In this document: one piece after another, positions 62,666-64,000 of the stretch
Layout: each line of letters begins with the position of its first letter
Numbering within the stretch: position 1 is the stretch's first letter
NCBI GenBank assembly: GCA_036306585.1
Contig: JAXJZF010000004.1
Coordinates: 124,001-188,000 of the forward strand
Direction: 5' to 3'
Source of the DNA: Aphodovivens sp036306585
GTDB lineage: Bacteria > Actinomycetota > Coriobacteriia > Coriobacteriales > Eggerthellaceae
Length of the DNA: 64,000 bases
Program-made: the position numbers and the translations under genes
The notes under the pieces: model-generated
Told to the model about the DNA's origin: nothing
The model's database searches: none
Seen by the model: the letters and a program-made list of their open reading frames with translations, nothing else

Positions 62666-64000
62666 ATGGCAGCGCAAAACAGGGCTTTCGAAGACAACGG
62701 GTCGAACAGCTGCGGCATCACCCGGCGTTCGTTTCTGCTAGGCGGCGCGGGTCTTGCGGCGTTCATGTTGCCGTGCCTCGGCGGTGCCGACGGGAAGCTG
62801 GCCTACGCGCTTATACCCAAGGCATATGCCGACGATGGGCAGGAAGCCGAGCCGACCACCAACATTATCGTGCTTTCCCGTAACGAAATCGGCATCCAGG
62901 TATACGACATCACCGACAATGACAAGCAGATTCCCGTCTCCGGCGCCTCCGTCACCCTGACCTCTTTCATGGAAGGGGCGAAAAAGCTCCAAGCTGTCAC
63001 CGACGCAGATGGCGCCGTGGTGTTCGATATCTCCGGCGTCTCGCCGACGGTGCAGACCGGAACGGCGGGCGTCTGCTATCGCTTCGAGGGATCGGCCACC
63101 ATCACCAACGGGGACGGCTATCGCATCTGCACCCTCACCAAGGTCCGCATCGACGGCGGCTCGGCGTTGGCGCTTCCCTGCTGCAAGATCACCGACCCGT
63201 CCATACCGTACTTCGAGTCCCTTTCCTTCAACCAATGGGACATGCAGTACTTCGACTGCACCGTGCTTCGTTGCAAGGAGGCCACCGACAAGGTGCCCCT
63301 TGCCGGCAGGCTGCATATCAAAGGCGTCAAGTCGGTGAAGGTGTCGCTTTGGGCGCGGGAGATCCAAAGCAAGAAACTTGAGGAAAAGTCGCTGTTCGAA
63401 GTCGAAGTCGACACAAGCAAAGGTGCTGCCGACTTCGAGCGAAAAGACTGGTTCTTACGTTCCGAACCTACTTCGTCCGCATCACTGCCGTTGGATCGAA
63501 CGTTTGAAATTCACGTGGTGGCTAACAGCATCACCTACGTGTTCCCCGTGCAGCTGAAGGTTTGCCAGTCGCCTTTCCAGTATCAGCATGGAACCGCTAC
63601 CGTCGTGCCGGGTGTGACGTACGGGCAAACCGGCACGGAGCATACGATCTTCAGGCTCCCTTCGTCGTTCCCGAAGGTGCTCAGCGGAAGCGAGCTAACC
63701 GGCGTGCTTCCCATGTTCCCTCTCGATGTATGGCTTTCGCCTCTTGGGTTCTTTTTCCTGGGCGCCGGCATTTGCGGGGGGGCGGATGCGAACAGCATCA
63801 ACGGCTTCAAAAGCGACGGCTTCCAGAATGAGACCTATTTCAGCCTTCGCCAGGGTTTTACCGAAATGGCGGATCGCTGGGATCGTAAATTCAAACAATA
63901 CAACAACATGCGGAAGGGGACCGACCCCGGCAGCTCGAAAAAGTTCGCCCACAAGTTCTCTGCCGCGTTCGGTTTCTCCATTTCCGCGCAGGCTTCGGTA
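62666..64000 (+). CDS. Tat-exported protein with Ig-like domain, 5' part
   Basis: At least 445 codons, running off the right edge. A twin-arginine signal (TRRSFLLGGAGLAAFML, Arg20-Arg21) ends near residue 52. Next is an Ig/carboxypeptidase-regulatory-like domain (about 75-135) with PVSGASVTLTS and TDADGAVVFDI. The remainder (about 140-445) contains several Cys and a short hydrophobic patch (LGFFFLGAGICGG near 370) that could anchor it. No enzyme motif recognised. ATG 62666 follows AAAGGAGG. Tat export usually means folding or cofactor loading before export. Confidence 0.82.
   Translation, partial: MAAQNRAFEDNGSNSCGITRRSFLLGGAGLAAFMLPCLGGADGKLAYALIPKAYADDGQEAEPTTNIIVLSRNEIGIQVYDITDNDKQIPVSGASVTLTSFMEGAKKLQAVTDADGAVVFDISGVSPTVQTGTAGVCYRFEGSATITNGDGYRICTLTKVRIDGGSALALPCCKITDPSIPYFESLSFNQWDMQYFDCTVLRCKEATDKVPLAGRLHIKGVKSVKVSLWAREIQSKKLEEKSLFEVEVDTSKGAADFERKDWFLRSEPTSSASLPLDRTFEIHVVANSITYVFPVQLKVCQSPFQYQHGTATVVPGVTYGQTGTEHTIFRLPSSFPKVLSGSELTGVLPMFPLDVWLSPLGFFFLGAGICGGADANSINGFKSDGFQNETYFSLRQGFTEMADRWDRKFKQYNNMRKGTDPGSSKKFAHKFSAAFGFSISAQASV

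Overview
The window is high-GC, densely coded bacterial chromosome. I read it as a member of the Coriobacteriia, probably Eggerthellaceae (Slackia/Eggerthella-like). The reasons are the GC content and codon use, a LuxR-type regulator fused to a roughly 12-helix membrane domain (a protein type I associate with this family), the mix of anaerobe metabolism (pta/ackA, NADP-type gdhA, Tat-exported proteins) and many GTG/TTG starts. This is inference; no rRNA or other marker settles the species.

Layout. 1-8.7 kb: the end of ftsY, two GNAT acetyltransferases around a DMT exporter, gdhA, then serA and leuA, and an anchored protein of unknown function. 9-13.6 kb: aldehyde dehydrogenase, an XRE-cupin regulator with an AMP-forming acyl-CoA ligase, and a DUF454 protein. 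14.2-23.2 kb: a long translation and RNA-processing block, rimP-nusA-rnpM(ylxR)-infB-rbfA-nrnA-truB-ribF-yfcE, with 4-17 nt overlaps late in the run. 23.2-29.5 kb: LuxR-12TM regulator, tatA, a secreted cysteine-rich C39-like protein behind a long structured leader, and divergent dgt and dnaG. 29.7-33.6 kb: def-fmt-rsmB and a membrane protein of unknown function. 33.6-43.3 kb: a manganese riboswitch with a TerC-type exporter, tRNA-Val, a lipid kinase, rnd, a YugP-like peptidase, xseA-xseB-HIT, and convergent ackA and pta. 43.4-48.6 kb: glf with a glycosyltransferase, an OPT transporter and coaX. 48.6-51.5 kb: a zinc-efflux module (P-type ATPase, separate HMA protein, SmtB/CzrA-like repressor and its operator). 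52-57.9 kb: tRNA-Asp, a heterodimeric ABC exporter, an HAD phosphatase and a beta-carbonic anhydrase. 58.3-61.3 kb: a tight three-gene unit of an AAA+-like protein that has lost its P-loop, an Rrf2 regulator and a cluster-less MutY. 61.4-64 kb: a second manganese riboswitch with mntP, then the start of a Tat-exported protein with an Ig-like domain.

How the genes work together. Two yybP-ykoY manganese riboswitches control two unrelated Mn exporters (TerC and MntP), and a Zn sensor controls a Zn ATPase, so the window carries a metal-export set. The Tat components link to the Tat-signal protein at the right edge. The least explained unit is the pseudo-AAA+/Rrf2/MutY-like operon, which is my best candidate for an undescribed system. 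Other unusual points are a probable ATA start for dnaG, a zinc-type tail on NusA, an acidic tail on FtsY, and a 17-nt inverted repeat bounding a non-coding segment at 35.07-35.23 kb.
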